The position numbers and the translations under genes were made by a program. Under the pieces are notes generated by a model, which was not told the origin of the DNA, made no database searches, and saw only the letters and a program-made list of their open reading frames with translations. From Madurella fahalii (taxonomy: Eukaryota > Ascomycota > Sordariomycetes > Sordariales), in NCBI GenBank assembly GCA_029876055.1, contig CM056877.1, positions 806,001 to 870,000 on the forward strand: DNA of 64,000 nucleotides, written 5' to 3'. Of the stretch, positions 32,882 through 44,641 are shown piece after piece. Within the stretch, counting starts at the first letter, position 1, and every line of letters starts with the position of its first letter.

Positions 32882-34386
32882 CAACATAGAAACGCTAGGT
32901 TCGGGGCGAAGTAAGTTTCGGCCGAGCAGGGCATTGAGATTTTCCCCGATGTGGCGAGCCTCAAATTTTAGGCTTCTTATATCATCGGGGAAGAGGGCGG
33001 GGGAAAATGGTTTCGATTTGAGACCAATATGTCTAAAAGTGCATTACTGGGGCAGTGAAAAGGTGTGGTTGCGGATTTGCGGATTTGCGGAATTGTGGGT
33101 CCAGTGTTGGATCTTGGTCTGACTGGGGAGAGGCAGAGAGGCTTTGGACTTGGCATCCGGATTTTCCTCGCCTCATATCGGCGGGCTGTACATACCTCTT
33201 CGTTGAATGGATACCATGTGGCTTTGAGCATGCTTTAAGATTAAAAGCAAGGATATGTTTCTCGTTTTCATTTGAAATCTGTCTCGTCAACGGCGCCATT
33301 CACGCTCGGCACCCCGATCCGTGAGGTGGTTTTTGCGAACCGCGCGCCAAGCTTCCGCTGCCTTCTAGAGCGACGCCACAACGCCAAATACGGAGGCGGC
33401 CAATTTCTCCATGTGTGTTTTAACTTGAGATGAAACACTGTTCTGGCGGAGATCGGCCTCAACAATTCGGAGGCGCACTCTGGCCCAGCTCATACCCGTC
33501 ATATGATCAGCCTGCTGACGTCTTTGTAGCTCAGCCTCGGTGTGGGATGGTCGCGTTACTCCGTCTTGGGCGAATTAACCTTCACCGCTGTTGACCGCAA
33601 CTGCGGGATATTACCCCCACACACATTTGCCTGACAGCTGCAGGTAGAATCTTCATCACCCAGCCTGGTTCATCCGACGCGTGCCTCCGATCGACCTAGG
33701 CCGGCAGGCAGCCAGACCGCCCGTCCGGGTTGCAATCTCTGATCACGGGCCACAGTGAGAAAAAAAAAATAAAAAAAATTGGAAATGAAAATTTCTTTCA
33801 GATTCCCGAAGCTGGGATCCAATCGTGATGTCTCGCCAGCCTCGCCCAGCCCCGCGAGTTCAACGGGCAATGAGCGGGAACCCCAGCCACGGAAACCGGG
33901 ATCCAGGTGCGGGGGAACAGGCAGCTTGTCTTAGGATCACGGTCTGTATGTGACGTAGGGATCTGTTCTGTCAGCCGCTTCACGATGGCGGGCAAGCCAT
34001 CAAGGGCGCAGATTTACGGTTGGGCGATGCGCTGGCCAATGTGGAGGGGCAGATGGGACAGCCTTGTCGTGTCCGGATCTGCCCGTTTTAGTGATATATT
34101 GGGACTGGCACCCTCGGCAACCCCGTCACCCGTCTCCTCTTTCTTAAGTGAGCGATGGGACATTGGTTGTGATTCTCGTCGTCCGGCTGGCTTGGTCTGT
34201 TCCCTTTGCAACACCACGTTCCTTTTCCTACATTCGTTTCGTTCCGGTCTGTCGACCCCCCTACTGTAGCACTTGTTTACTTCCACGCTCTTTGCCCCAC
34301 ACACTCCTTTGCGCCCACGTACTATTGCCGGCCTCCAGCCATCGCCCTCGTTGCACGGGACTCCTACAACAGGCCTGCATTCGCAA
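32882..34386. other. intergenic, no gene seen
   Basis: This stretch holds ILV2 3' sequence, a short tandem repeat (33071-33091), an A-rich run near 33757-33780 and the leader of the zinc-finger gene. No coding exon was supported. Confidence 0.45.
33071..33091. repeat. 8-bp direct repeat (GCGGATTT)
   Basis: Two full contiguous copies of GCGGATTT are followed by a partial third (GCGGA). It lies in ILV2 3' flanking sequence. Confidence 0.7.
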
Positions 34387-36072
34387 ATGGCCACCCTGAC
34401 TGACGGCTGTATCCGCCAACTCGCATACCGATATCCGCTGCCGGAGTTGATCCGCTTCTTGAAGGATGTCGAGCCACTGTTGAACGACCAGGGAATGGCC
34501 CAGATAGCCATCTTGGAGTCACAATGTGCTTCCCGTGCGTGTTATCACCCCTAGTCTTTGTGGCGGGAGAGGTTGCTGACGACGAGCCCAGGTCCTTCCT
34601 CGAGCCTTTCCACCGCTGGCGGCTGGAGCTTGCACTCACCGTTCGACCGCCCATCCAGTGGGATGGGGTACTCGGACACGAGCTCCATCTCCGACGGTGT
34701 CCACTCGATCGATACGCCATCCATCCCAGCCCAAACAGGTCCGGATTCCCAGTCCTGCCGGGGAAGAACGCATGGGTACCGGGCGACCACGGGGCATCGC
34801 ATCTCCAAGGCCATACACAAACTCACGACCCCGAGTGCTTCGTCCGCATTACATTCCCCTAAGAAGACGTCCTTCGAGTGCCCATACTGCTCCGAAGTCA
34901 AGATGCCTTCGTCCATATCGCGCAAGGCAGACCTCAAGCGCCATTTCATGCAATTTCACCAGACGGATGCACAGTGGCTCTGTCTTGAACGTGGTTGCGG
35001 CATGGCATTTGACTGGAAGTCGGCCTTCGAATGGCACGTGAAACAAGCCCACCACAATGTCCACCACCCCCACGAGAAAGCCATGGTCAAGCTATGCCCG
35101 CAACTTGTGTTTGCCTGCGGTTTCACCAACTGCAGGCTTGTCTTCGAGGCTTCGAGCTCGGCGGATGCCGACGAGACTGCCAAGAAGTACTTCAACCACG
35201 TCCTAAAGCACTTTGACGATAACCTCACACACCGCAATTGGTCCTATTCAACTCGATTCCGGAACCTGCTGCGCCAGAAGGGCGTCGCGGATTTCTGGAA
35301 GAACCGGAAGAAGGGCGGGCAGGACCCTGAGTGGCAGCCTCACACCTCGAACGTCTTGAGGAAGATGCTCGAGACTCGCCATCTGCCCGACGTCTTCCTG
35401 GTAATCGAGTGGGCAATGAATCTCGGCTGTAAGCCATTCTGCGAACCCTTCTCCCCTGTTCCCAAGTTGCCGGCGAAGCTACGGCTCCCCGTCAAGGAGA
35501 ACTGCAACTCCTGCGACTCAGCCCTGGCTGGCCACTGCCTCGTAGCCGATATCGGTTCACACCGCACTGGGCCCAAGGATGCTGTCCTGTCCTCAACCAA
35601 CCCAGCTGGCCTGGGGGAGATTCCGATGCATAGTCCCGGGCCGGTGCCGTGTACCGAATTCCTTTCGGGGGTCGAGTCTCAATTTCCCATGGTTCCACAG
35701 TTCCAGATTCCCGCATTGGAACCATATGCCGATGTTCAGCAACAAGGTATTACGGCGGCCGGGTCGGACTCCCACCCAGTCTACGCTTTCAGCGACGGAT
35801 CAGCCTCACTTATTACCCGCCAACCCGTGTCGCAGTGGCTCGCATGCGAGGGCCAGCCAGCTGGGATATCTCCGCAGTCCACCCAATCTGCCATTCCCGC
35901 CTGCTCATATCTCACGGTGGGTCCCATGCTGTCTACCGAATACTGCCATCAGGTTCTGGGAACCGACGGCGGCAGAGATGGCATTGCATCCCAACGAGGT
36001 TTGGGCACACCCCAGGCGGACTTCGAAATGGGCGACTGTCCTCACGACCCGCATGACGAGCCCTATTACTGA
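34387..36072 (+). CDS. C2H2-type zinc-finger protein (putative transcription factor)
   Basis: Two exons, 34387-34534 and 34592-36072, giving 542 residues. A short helical N-terminus (CIRQLAYRYPLPELIRFLKDVEPLL) is followed by a Ser/Thr-rich linker. Three zinc-finger-like units lie between about residues 143 and 265. The first is FECPYC..RKADLKRHFMQFH. The second is LCLERGCGMAFDWKSAFEWHVKQAH. The third is a longer FACGFTNCRLVFEAS..YFNHVLKHF. The long loops of the first and third fingers are typical of fungus-specific C2H2 proteins. After a basic helix region (TRFRNLLRQKGVADFWKNRKK) the C-terminal half is Pro/Ser/Gln-rich and probably disordered. Targets are unknown. The N-terminal exon is accepted because its phase and donor (C|GTGCGT) join the main frame. 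Confidence 0.82.
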
Positions 36073-37026
36073 TAGCGATCGCTCTCCCCGGAGGATCTCC
36101 CTCCTGCACCGCCGCTCACAAGTTCGCTTCACAAACTTTTTATCTGTTATCACCTACCGCCTTTTAATACCTGACCGACGAGAGAGTCGACGGTCTACTC
36201 CCGCACATCGGCCTAGCCCTCGACTTATGGCCACAGATCATCAGACATATACAATCCTGCAATCTCTGCCACGACTGCTTGCATTCTCAAAAGAAAAACA
36301 CCTCGAACACCACCGCCAGGTGTGGTGATGAATGGATGACGGATTCATGACTCGGAAAAAAAAACGAAGCTCTTCTATCCCCGTACTCTATTGACTTTTA
36401 ATACTACCCCTATTCTTAATCTCCCCCGTCGCAGTGTACTATCATGTCTGGACATGATGCCGGGGTTCACTCGTACTGTACTTAATCTTACCGCGTATTA
36501 ATTATAACTACCCGAAATAATATTCCAAACATCACTTAAAAAAGTCACCTTCACCTTCACCTAGTTTAAGACGCTTCCAGATAGCCACCCAAATCCATAT
36601 TTATATTTGATATAATCTTACAGTTTTTTTATGCTTTACCCTCTGGCCTAGTAACATCGAGTTAACAGTCCCAAACCGACTCATCATTAGCAACTTTTTT
36701 CTCTCGTTTTCGGTTCCTTTTTTCTTCTCCCCATCTCTTCTTCTCCAGAAGCAAAAGGTAGAATCAGAAAAACAGAAGCAAAACCGTGCGAGTGATTTAT
36801 GCGCCATCCATATCGTGTTCCACCAAGCAGTTGCCCAGGTAGGAGTTGAAAATGACCTTAGTCGTACACACAAAACCAATCAAAGCATTCCCAAGGGAAG
36901 AACACACTTTAAAACAACATCATCACTTCAAGAAAGTTTTCTTCCTACCCCGTGCGTATGTGCGCGCGCGCGACACCTGATGGGGACGGGGACTGCGTTG
37001 CAGCGGACAGCCACGGGATGGTGGTT
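36073..37026. other. convergent intergenic region
   Basis: This stretch lies between the stops of the zinc-finger gene and the metallothionein. It is AT-rich around 36350-36620, which fits 3' UTRs and poly(A) signals. There is a GCGCGC run near 36961. No gene was seen. Confidence 0.5.
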
Positions 37027-37221
37027 CTACTTGCCAGGCTTCTGATGACGGGAAGAAGAGAACGCATCAGTACCAGAACGGAAACTGTACTCCCCTCCTA
37101 TCCCGCTATCTCTGATGGACAACAACGGAAAGGGAGCCGAACTCACCGGGCAGTTGGGACAGGTGCACTGGCCCTGAGGACAATTGCAAGTCCCCGTTGA
37201 AGAGCAGCCGCAGTCGCTCAT
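37027..37221 (-). CDS. copper-type metallothionein, 29 residues
   Basis: Two exons, 37221-37147 and 37041-37027. The peptide starts MSDCGCSSTGTCNC and ends CTCPNCPKPGK. Seven cysteines sit in the order CxC-x5-CxC-x4-CxC-x2-C. The Neurospora copper metallothionein has the same order with one spacing shorter by a residue. It binds Cu(I) in a cysteine thiolate cluster and buffers cytosolic copper. The intron (GTGAGT..CATCAG) falls after the last Cys-Pro, and the second exon supplies only Lys-Pro-Gly-Lys and the stop. The gene is small enough to be missed by length filters. A T-rich/G19 tract lies 98-140 bp upstream of the start. Copper-responsive sites were not identified. Confidence 0.93.
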   Translation of the reverse strand: MSDCGCSSTGTCNCPQGQCTCPNCPVSSAPFPLLSIRDSGIGGEYSFRSGTDAFSSSRHQKPGK

Positions 37222-38778
37222 GGTGTGCAGGTGAAATTGGCTAGCTTGGGGGATAGGTGTTTTCTGGGATTTGTAACGTTGAGGAAACAGGCGTAGCTCG
37301 TGAAAAGGTGGGTTTGTATTTTTTTTTTTTTCTTTTTTTTTTGGGGGGGGGGGGGGGGGGGTCTTTGGTTTTGTATCTGGGTGTCGAAGATGTTCAAACC
37401 GTGTTGCTCTGAGGGTGGCTAAGATGAAACCCCACGATAAGGAAAGGGAAAGAAAAAAGGGGAATGAAAATGCAGACGCCCGAGGTGAGAGGGCATTGGA
37501 GCCGCGCGCGGGGAGAATATATACCTTGGGACGTCCGGACAAAGATCGGGAGGATGAATGGCTCGGATGGGTGACTGTGGCGGTGGGATGACGTCTGCCG
37601 GGTGTCATAAAGGAGGAGGTGCTGTGTAAGAGAGGACGTTGGGGCAGCTGATCACATTCGGCTGCAGGATCACGGACACGGTCCGAGTGGTTGACTGGTG
37701 CCCGTTCTAGTCTTAGTTTGGTACCCTTGTTCTTTGGTTCTTACTCGTGGGGTTGTCTGGTGGTGGTGCGGCATATGGATTGCCGGGAGTTCCGATTATC
37801 TCGAGGTCGTGTCTCATCAGGAGAATCGCTTCAGTGGGAGAAGTTTACTCGAAATTCGAATTTAGCTCGCGAATGGGGTTTTCGGAATTAAATAGCTAAT
37901 CAGAATACCGCACTAAGAGTGCTCATAATCTTTGAACCTTTTTATCCTTGGAGAGATTTGAATACTCTGCTGTCGCAGCTATCGAATTGGGCAACACTTT
38001 GGTCCACTGGTCCGACGATACCAGGCCTGACAATTCAAAGGCGGCCGAAAGAGGTGGTTGTCACTGTGAACCCCCGAGACCTGAATGCTATGGTCATCCT
38101 GTTTCGTGTTACCTTGCCGTAATCTCACCTAATGATTTTCGGTCTGCTATGTGTTCAACACGAACATTGATGTCATGGCGGGTATCCCTCCTGATGGGAG
38201 GGTGAGGACTCTGTCGGGAGTTGCCCAAGCGTGAGACATGGGTTGGATATTATGGAATTGCTCAGGCGAGTAAATGACCTTCTAATGGCCTGAGGGTTCA
38301 AAAAGGTGGGATGCAATGACTTTGATCTCGCTGTCCCGTTTAACGTTAGATTCGCGGCAGTCAACGTAGGCATCCTGATGGGACGAGATGCCCAACCTAG
38401 GCAACTTCAAATAACGGCGCTGTTAGAGCATAGCAGTGGCGCTCATCAACGGTGAAGTTAAGCTACTCGGCGATTGCAAACGAGTGGGTGGAGAAGCACA
38501 TGATAACCGAACAGCACGCCGTTGTTTTGGGAGCACGCTCTCTTTCCTCTTTCCTAATCCACCTGCAACATCGGTCGAGCGACGTCGGTCATTGGCGGCA
38601 ATTTATGGGAGTGCAACCTTACACTGCCCTCTCCTTCTAAAACCGCTCTCATTCACGAATTGCAGTGCGGGGCCCCCTCAAGCTCCAGCTCTTGCACAAC
38701 GACCGACACCTTAAACCATTCGTTCCCTTGTTTTTTTTTCCCTTCCTTTCCGGTTTTATCAAGCAGCCTCTTTCACAA
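37222..38778. other. divergent promoter region, metallothionein / galactokinase
   Basis: It contains the T/G homopolymer tract (37319-37361) and a TGACGTCT CRE-like site (37589-37596). No exon was supported. Confidence 0.45.
37319..37361. repeat. homopolymer tract T13-C-T10-G19
   Basis: Consecutive poly-T and poly-G runs lie upstream of the metallothionein, read on its strand as a C run followed by an A run. They probably lie in its promoter or 5' UTR. The exact length is sensitive to sequencing error. Confidence 0.85.
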
Positions 38779-40405
38779 ATGGCTAACCCCGTTCCCGTTG
38801 CCCGCTCCCTAGGAGACATTTACACATCGGATGCGCTGCTTGCGCAGACGGCACGATGGAAGCGACTGCTGTCCAAGTTTGAGGGGATTCATGGACATGC
38901 GCCCGAGTTTGTTTCGCGCTCGCCTGGCCGTGTGAACATAATCGGCGAGCACATTGATTACTCGCTGTACTCGGTGCTGCCGATGGCTATTACTGCCGAC
39001 GCGCTGCTCGCTGTGTCGACCGATCTCGAACCCACCAAGGACGGCACTTACAAGATCCAGATCGCCAATGTGCAGGACCAGAGGTTCCCAGCGCACGAGT
39101 TTGACATCCCCTATGATGCTGTGGAGATTGATGCCACGGTTCATGAGTGGACCAACTACTTCAAGTCCGGCTTGCGCGGAGCCCTGGAGTTGCTGCGCAA
39201 GAAGCATGGCGCAGACTTTAAGCCCAAGAGCATGAAGATTCTCATGGACGGCACCGTCCCCGTCGGCGGCGGCTTGAGCTCGAGCGCAGCCTTTGTCACC
39301 GCGAGCGCCCTGGCCGTCATGGTGGCCAACGGCGAGCAAACCGTGGACAAGACCGAGTTGACAGAGCTCGCCATTGTGAGTGAGCGAGCAGTGGGCGTGA
39401 ACGCTGGAGGGTAAGTCCAAGTCAAGTCGCTGATGCGAAGAGAGGCCCAAGCTAATCCCCCCATCCAGGATGGATCAAGCCGCTTCTGTCTTCTCGGAGC
39501 GCGGCTCAGCTCTCTTCGTCTCCTTCAGTCCCCGCCTGCAGGCCAGACCCGTCTGCTTCCCTAAGACCGACCCCGAGCTAACCTTTCTCACCGCCCAATC
39601 CTTCGTCACCTCGGACAAGTTCGTGACGGGCCCCATCCACTACAACCTGCGCGTGGTAGAGTGCAGTCTGGCGGCCGCCTATCTCAACGCCGTTCTCAAC
39701 CCGCCGGGGACGCGCCTCCCCGCCGACGCCGCGCCGCTCGGGATCTCGCTGCACGGCTTCCACGAGACCTACTTCGCTCTGTCCGAGCACGCCCGCGGCG
39801 CAACCTCCAGCAAGCCGGTCCCGGACCAGCTCTCGGAGCTGATCACGCTCACCAGCAAGACGCTCACCAAAGAAGAAGGCTACACGCGCGAGGAGATCGC
39901 TTCGGTGCTGAACATGTCCGTCTCGGACGTCGAGGCCCAGTTCACGTCCCGCTTCCCCGTCCGGGCCGAGCGCTTCAAGCTCCGCCAGCGCGCGCTGCAC
40001 GTCTTTGGCGAGGCCCTCCGCGTGCTCCAGTTCATGGCGCTCCTCGAGCAGCAGACCCCCGCCGCGGGCGACACGGGCGCCTACAACGCGCGGCTCGGCG
40101 CCCTCCTCAACGAGACGCAGGACTCGTGCCGCGACGTGTACGAGTGCAGCTGCGACGAGATCGACGCCCTCTGCGCCATCGCCCGCGCGGCCGGGAGCTA
40201 CGGCAGCCGGCTGACGGGCGCCGGTTGGGGCGGGTGCAGCGTGCACCTAGTGCCGGCTGACAAGGTGGCTGCCGTGCGCGAGGCCTGGGAGAAGGAGTAC
40301 TACAGCAAGATGGACTTGACGCAGGAGCAGAAGGAAGCGGCCGTGGTGGTCAGCCGGCCGGGGAGTGGCAGCGCCGTGTATTTGGTTAAGGGGGGGGATT
40401 TGTGA
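38779..40405 (+). CDS. gal1: galactokinase
   Basis: Two exons, 38779-39410 and 39469-40405, giving 522 residues. It phosphorylates galactose at C1 in the Leloir pathway. All three GHMP-kinase motifs are present: the galactokinase signature SRSPGRVNIIGEHIDYSLYSVLP, the ATP-binding VPVGGGLSSSAAFV, and the C-terminal SRLTGAGWGGCSVHLV. The intron joins VNAGG to MDQAASVF, as the family requires. The second half is very GC-rich, with third-position C/G. Fungal galactokinases also include the transcriptional co-inducer type of yeasts (Gal3). The intact ATP loop here supports an enzyme. Nothing in the promoter shows how it is regulated. Confidence 0.97.
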
Positions 40406-40682
40406 GCGCTGACCGACCCGCTTGAGGAAGGTTAGCTAGAGAAGGATTTCTCAAGGGAATGCCACCACGCTTTCAGGACCGGGGGAGCCGGGGACTCCAT
40501 GAACCATTGACTCCTTTTCGCTGTTTTGCCCAACCATGTACCATACCCAGGATAAATCGTATCCGAGACGCAATGAATGCTATGATCGTCTAACGCGAAG
40601 CGAAAAAAAAAAATCAACGAGGGGAATGCACCCTTTAAATCGTACAAACAACATCCCAAGATCGCCACCCATCTCCTCAAAT
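40406..40682. other. short convergent intergenic region
   Basis: This stretch holds the facing 3' ends of galactokinase and the RING-CH gene. Nothing else was seen. Confidence 0.5.
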
Positions 40683-42294
40683 TCATCCCCCGCCAGACCT
40701 GCTCTGCTCCCGCCCCCCCACCCTTCGCTCCACATTTCTAACTTTCCTGTTTGCCTTGACTTGCACGCGCCTGTACTTTGTGTACAGCGTGACGGCGTCC
40801 CGGAGCACGACGAACAGGCACCCACCCACCAGGCTACGGCCCCACCGTTCCTGGAGGAGGCCTGTCGGCGTTCTGGCGCGCCACGGCCGCGTCACCCACG
40901 ACTTGGGCGCCGCCGCGCGTATGAGCTCTCCCACGCCGTAGGATATGGCTGGGAAGAGGAGGGATGTGACCACGCTGTTGATGATCTCGGTGAGGTACGA
41001 GGTTTCGACGGGTGCGCCGGCGCCGGCGCCGGCATCGTTGTCGTTATTATTATTATTGTTGTTGTTGTGGCGCTGGTCTTCGTCTTGGTTCTGGTTGTTC
41101 TGGTTTTGCTGATTGGCTTGTTGTGCTGGTTGTTCAGCTGCTGCGGGCGGTAGTGGTGGTGCGGGCTGGGCTGCTGCGTCGCCGGCGAGGATCTGAAACT
41201 CATCTTCTCCCTCTTCCCCATCCTCAAGGTTGTCCCCACCGTGAGCGTGGCCGGCGGCGGCCTGGTCGTTTCTTCCACCTATCCTGAACTCAACCTCCTC
41301 TTGAATTTCGACCTCGACACGCCAGTCGAGAAATAGACCGAGGGCGGCGCGGCCGAAATTCACGACGGTGCCCCAGACGCCATCGGCTTGTTCCTCGTTG
41401 CCTGCTTCAGCCGGTGCTGCCGCCGCTTGTGGGGGCGCTCCTGCCGGGGCATCCTCGATCCCAGCGTTAGCGGGTTCCTCGGTAGGGGGCCGGCCGCGGA
41501 GGGCGCGGTTGAGGCGCCTCTCCAGTGGCCCGAGGAGGTCGTAGTAGAGGAAGGTGTAGCCGAGCTGCACGTAGGGCATCAAGGCCATGGCCCACTCTGG
41601 AGAGGGCGGCCATACAGGGAGGTCCTCTTGAGCGACGAGGGCTGCGCCATACTGCACAGATATTATCAGCAGCTACTTCTCGGAGGCACGAAGAGGAGAG
41701 GCAAGCGATACGAACGAGGGTGGAGAAGGGAACGAGCACAATGCTCCCCAACCATGGTAGCCACCGTGTGATTACCAGACCGGGTCCTATCGTCGACAGC
41801 GCCCAGAACTTGAGCATCACTGCCGGTATCCGCCGGCGGGAGCGGGGCCCCATCCATCTTGCTACAGCATCGGGGCCAGCAAAGACGCTAGCGGCGCCAA
41901 AGCCGTACCATGTTGCCCCGGCGAGAGTTCCCCCGGAGACGAGCACCAGGAGCACGTAGGGCGCCACACGGCTGTACTTGCGATACAGGCGGTCGCGCAG
42001 AGCGAGGATGGCGTCGTATGGCTCGTCGACTGTGATGGGCGCCTTGCAGGCCGGGCACTTGAGCCCAGATTTCGAACGGTTAGACGACGTTTCCATCTCG
42101 GCAATCCAACGCAACATGCACTCCTCATGCGCCTCGAGGCTGCAAGGGCACGGGTTCACCCATGTCGCATTGGGCGTATCGCTGTCATTTTGTAGACAGA
42201 TAAAGCAGACGTGCTGGTCATTCGTGGCGATAGGTGCCGGAATAATCGTGTGTGTCCGCGCAGATGTGTTGCTGCTGTTGCTCGGGGTCGCCAT
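40683..42294 (-). CDS. RING-CH (MARCH-like) membrane E3 ubiquitin ligase, putative
   Basis: Two exons, 42294-41716 and 41651-40683, giving 515 residues. The N-terminus holds a RINGv/RING-CH finger (C4HC3): CFICLQND, PCPCSLEAHEECMLRWI, then KCPACKAPI, about residues 30-88. Two hydrophobic segments follow (about 112-140 and 163-190). After the intron there is an amphipathic stretch, then a long acidic and Asn/Gln-rich low-complexity region with an eight-Asn run. Two more hydrophobic segments lie near the C-terminus. This fits membrane E3 ligases that ubiquitinate other membrane proteins, and its compartment is unknown. The intron has a GTTCGT donor. It is divergent from SGT2. Confidence 0.85.
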
Positions 42295-42951
42295 CTTGAG
42301 CTGCGTTTGTTGGGGTGACGAAGCCTAATCCCGCAGCTGCTATGCGGGTTTCGTGTTCGCGCTAGAAGTCGACGAGGTAGAACGATAGATCGCTGCCTGT
42401 CCCAGAGTATGTCCCGGGCTTTTTGCCCTGGCCTGGGCCGTTGGCAAAACTGTGTGCTGCTGGTTGGCGAGGTTGCTGGTTGAAGCTGGTTAGCCGAACG
42501 GTGACAGCTCCGACGCAAGGGTTGAGGAAGCAGTTGACATCAGCTCGCCCCACCTTCCCGCTGGGGTATATAAGGGGATCCACTGTTATTGTCCGCAAAA
42601 CCCTTTTGGCCCTTTGACGATCAGCGCTAATAGCGGGATAAAGATACCCTACAAGGGGTCGTGAACCAGTATTTTCTGTCAGGGCCTTGGCGCGGCAGCC
42701 CGTGAAACGCTGCGGGCCCAGACCACAGTGCCCCACCCCGCCTTCAACCCCTCCATCGATGAGCGTGGAATCGGGCGGACACCCCCTCGTTGGGCTAAAA
42801 CCAGCCCCGCCAGGGACCATTCCATTCAACTCAATACTTACCCCCCCAACGTTAGCTGCAGCTAGATTTTTCGTGAGCCTTGCATACAAAGAATTTTGTA
42901 ACTCCCCACGCTCCCCAAGATCCCATCGCAATCGACGCATTCAATTCAAGA
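42295..42951. other. divergent promoter region RING-CH gene / SGT2
   Basis: This stretch lies between two divergent start codons and holds both promoters. No distinct element was recognised. Confidence 0.5.
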
Positions 42952-44152
42952 ATGGTATGTAACCCCCCGCAGGAGCAAGCATGTCAGGACGACTCCCAGG
43001 ACTGACGAGAGAATCCAATAGGCCACAACCTCCAAGCAGCGCCTCGCGCTGGCGATCTGCGACTTCCTCTCGACGTCGCTGACCGACGGCACCCTGCAAG
43101 CCGAAGAGAAGGACTCGATCGATATCGCCATCAACTGCATCAGCGAGGCCTTTGGCGTGGACCCCTCGGATAAAGCCGCCGTGTCCCAGGCCATCGGCTC
43201 CCAGAACCTCTTCCAGATCTACTCGGTCTACGAAAAGCTAAAGAACGCCGCGCCGGCCGCGAAGCCCACGGGCGAGTCTGCCTCGTCGTCGACCGCCGCG
43301 CCCTCATCCACGGCCGCACCGACCGAAGAACAAAAGAAGCAAGCCGAGGCGCTCAAATCCAAGGGCAACGCCGCCATGGCCCAGAAGGACTACGCGGCCG
43401 CCATCGACCTGTACACGCAGGCCCTGGCGCTGCACCCGGGCAACGCCGTCTTCCTCTCCAACCGCGCGGCTGCCTACTCGGCGGCGCGGGATCACGAGTC
43501 GGCCAAGGCCGACGCCGAAGCCGCCGTCGCCATCGACCCCAAGTACACCAAGGCGTGGAGCCGGCTCGGCCTGGCGCGCTTCGCCCTCGGCGACGCCAAG
43601 GGCTCCATGGAGGCCTACAAGAAGGGGATTGAGCACGAGGGCAACGGCGGCAGCGAGGCCATGAGGAAGGGCTACGAGACGGCCAAGCGGCGGGTGGATG
43701 AGATTGCAGCGGACGAGGCGGCGGCGGCAGCGGCTGCGTCGACGCGCGGGGCCCCCGGCGGCAACGGTGGGAGTGGGGGCCCGGGCTTGGCCGACTTGGC
43801 GGGAATGTTCGGCGGTGCGGGTCGCGGAGGTGGCGGCGGCGGCGGCGGCGGCGGCATGCCTGACTTTGCGTCCATTATGAACAACCCCATGTTTGCGTCC
43901 ATGGCGCAGAACCTCATGAGCAACCCCGAGCTCATGTCCAACCTGATGAGCAACCCGCGTCTGCGCGAGATGGCCAACTCGCTTGGGAGCGGCGGCGGCA
44001 TGCCTGATATCGGCTCGCTCATGTCGGATCCGAGCATCGCCGAGATGTGAGTCCTCAGAAATATGAGATCCCAAGTATAGCGCTAACATTTTCACAGGGC
44101 GCGGAATATGATGGGTGGTGCCGGCCGGGGTGGTCCCGGGGCAGGGAGCTGA
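42952..44152 (+). CDS. sgt2: small glutamine-rich TPR co-chaperone Sgt2/SGTA
   Basis: Three exons, 42952-42954, 43022-44046 and 44098-44152, giving 360 residues. The first exon is the ATG alone, next to a GTATGT donor. Exon 2 starts GCCACAACC, giving MATTSKQRLALAICDFL, the N-terminal dimerisation helix that binds Get5. Three TPR units follow (ALKSKGNAAMAQKDYAAAIDLY, HPGNAVFLSNRAAAYSAARD, DPKYTKAWSRLGLARFALGD), which bind Hsp70/Hsp90 EEVD tails. The C-terminus is Gly-rich and Met/Asn-rich with STI1-like units (FASIMNNPMFASMAQNLM, NPELMSNLMSNP). This is the part that holds tail-anchored clients before hand-over to Get3. Confidence 0.95.
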
Positions 44153-44641
44153 TGCTGATGACGTTCCATTTGGATTTCAGACGTTGTAGGGGAAACGGTT
44201 TTATGTTTAGCGGTAATGATAGCGGCCAACTAGACTCCCGCGCCGTTCCATATCTCGACTATGCCGATTTTTAAGTAAATACGATATCCTGTGATTCTGG
44301 CAGCGGTTCCTTCGCCATGAGTTCGCTATCTTGCGTGGGTAACGAGATGGTGAGGCTTGTTTGAAGTAAAACATAATCTTGCCTTTATTCCTTCGATTGG
44401 ATTCCAAAGAAACCATGCTGCTTCCCAGAGGAACATAAGCAGGTTGACACGGCTTCGTTTTCAAAACAACGATGACAAGCAGACCAACTCAGAATATGCA
44501 ACACATGCTTTGGCAAGAACCAAGTTATATACACGATTTAACTACCGCCAACATATATCAATCCCATCCCCATATATTGATATTTTACCGTTTACCATAT
44601 TCACAACGCCGTCCAGACACCATCATGCTTCCATTTTAGGT
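44153..44641. other. convergent intergenic region
   Basis: This stretch holds the facing 3' ends of SGT2 and FGAM synthase, AT-rich towards the right. No gene was seen. Confidence 0.5.

Noticed and set aside
39578..40246. Long open frames opposite and within galactokinase exon 2
   Set aside because: High GC at third positions removes stop codons in other frames. The sequences are Arg/Ala/Gly-rich shadows of the real exon.
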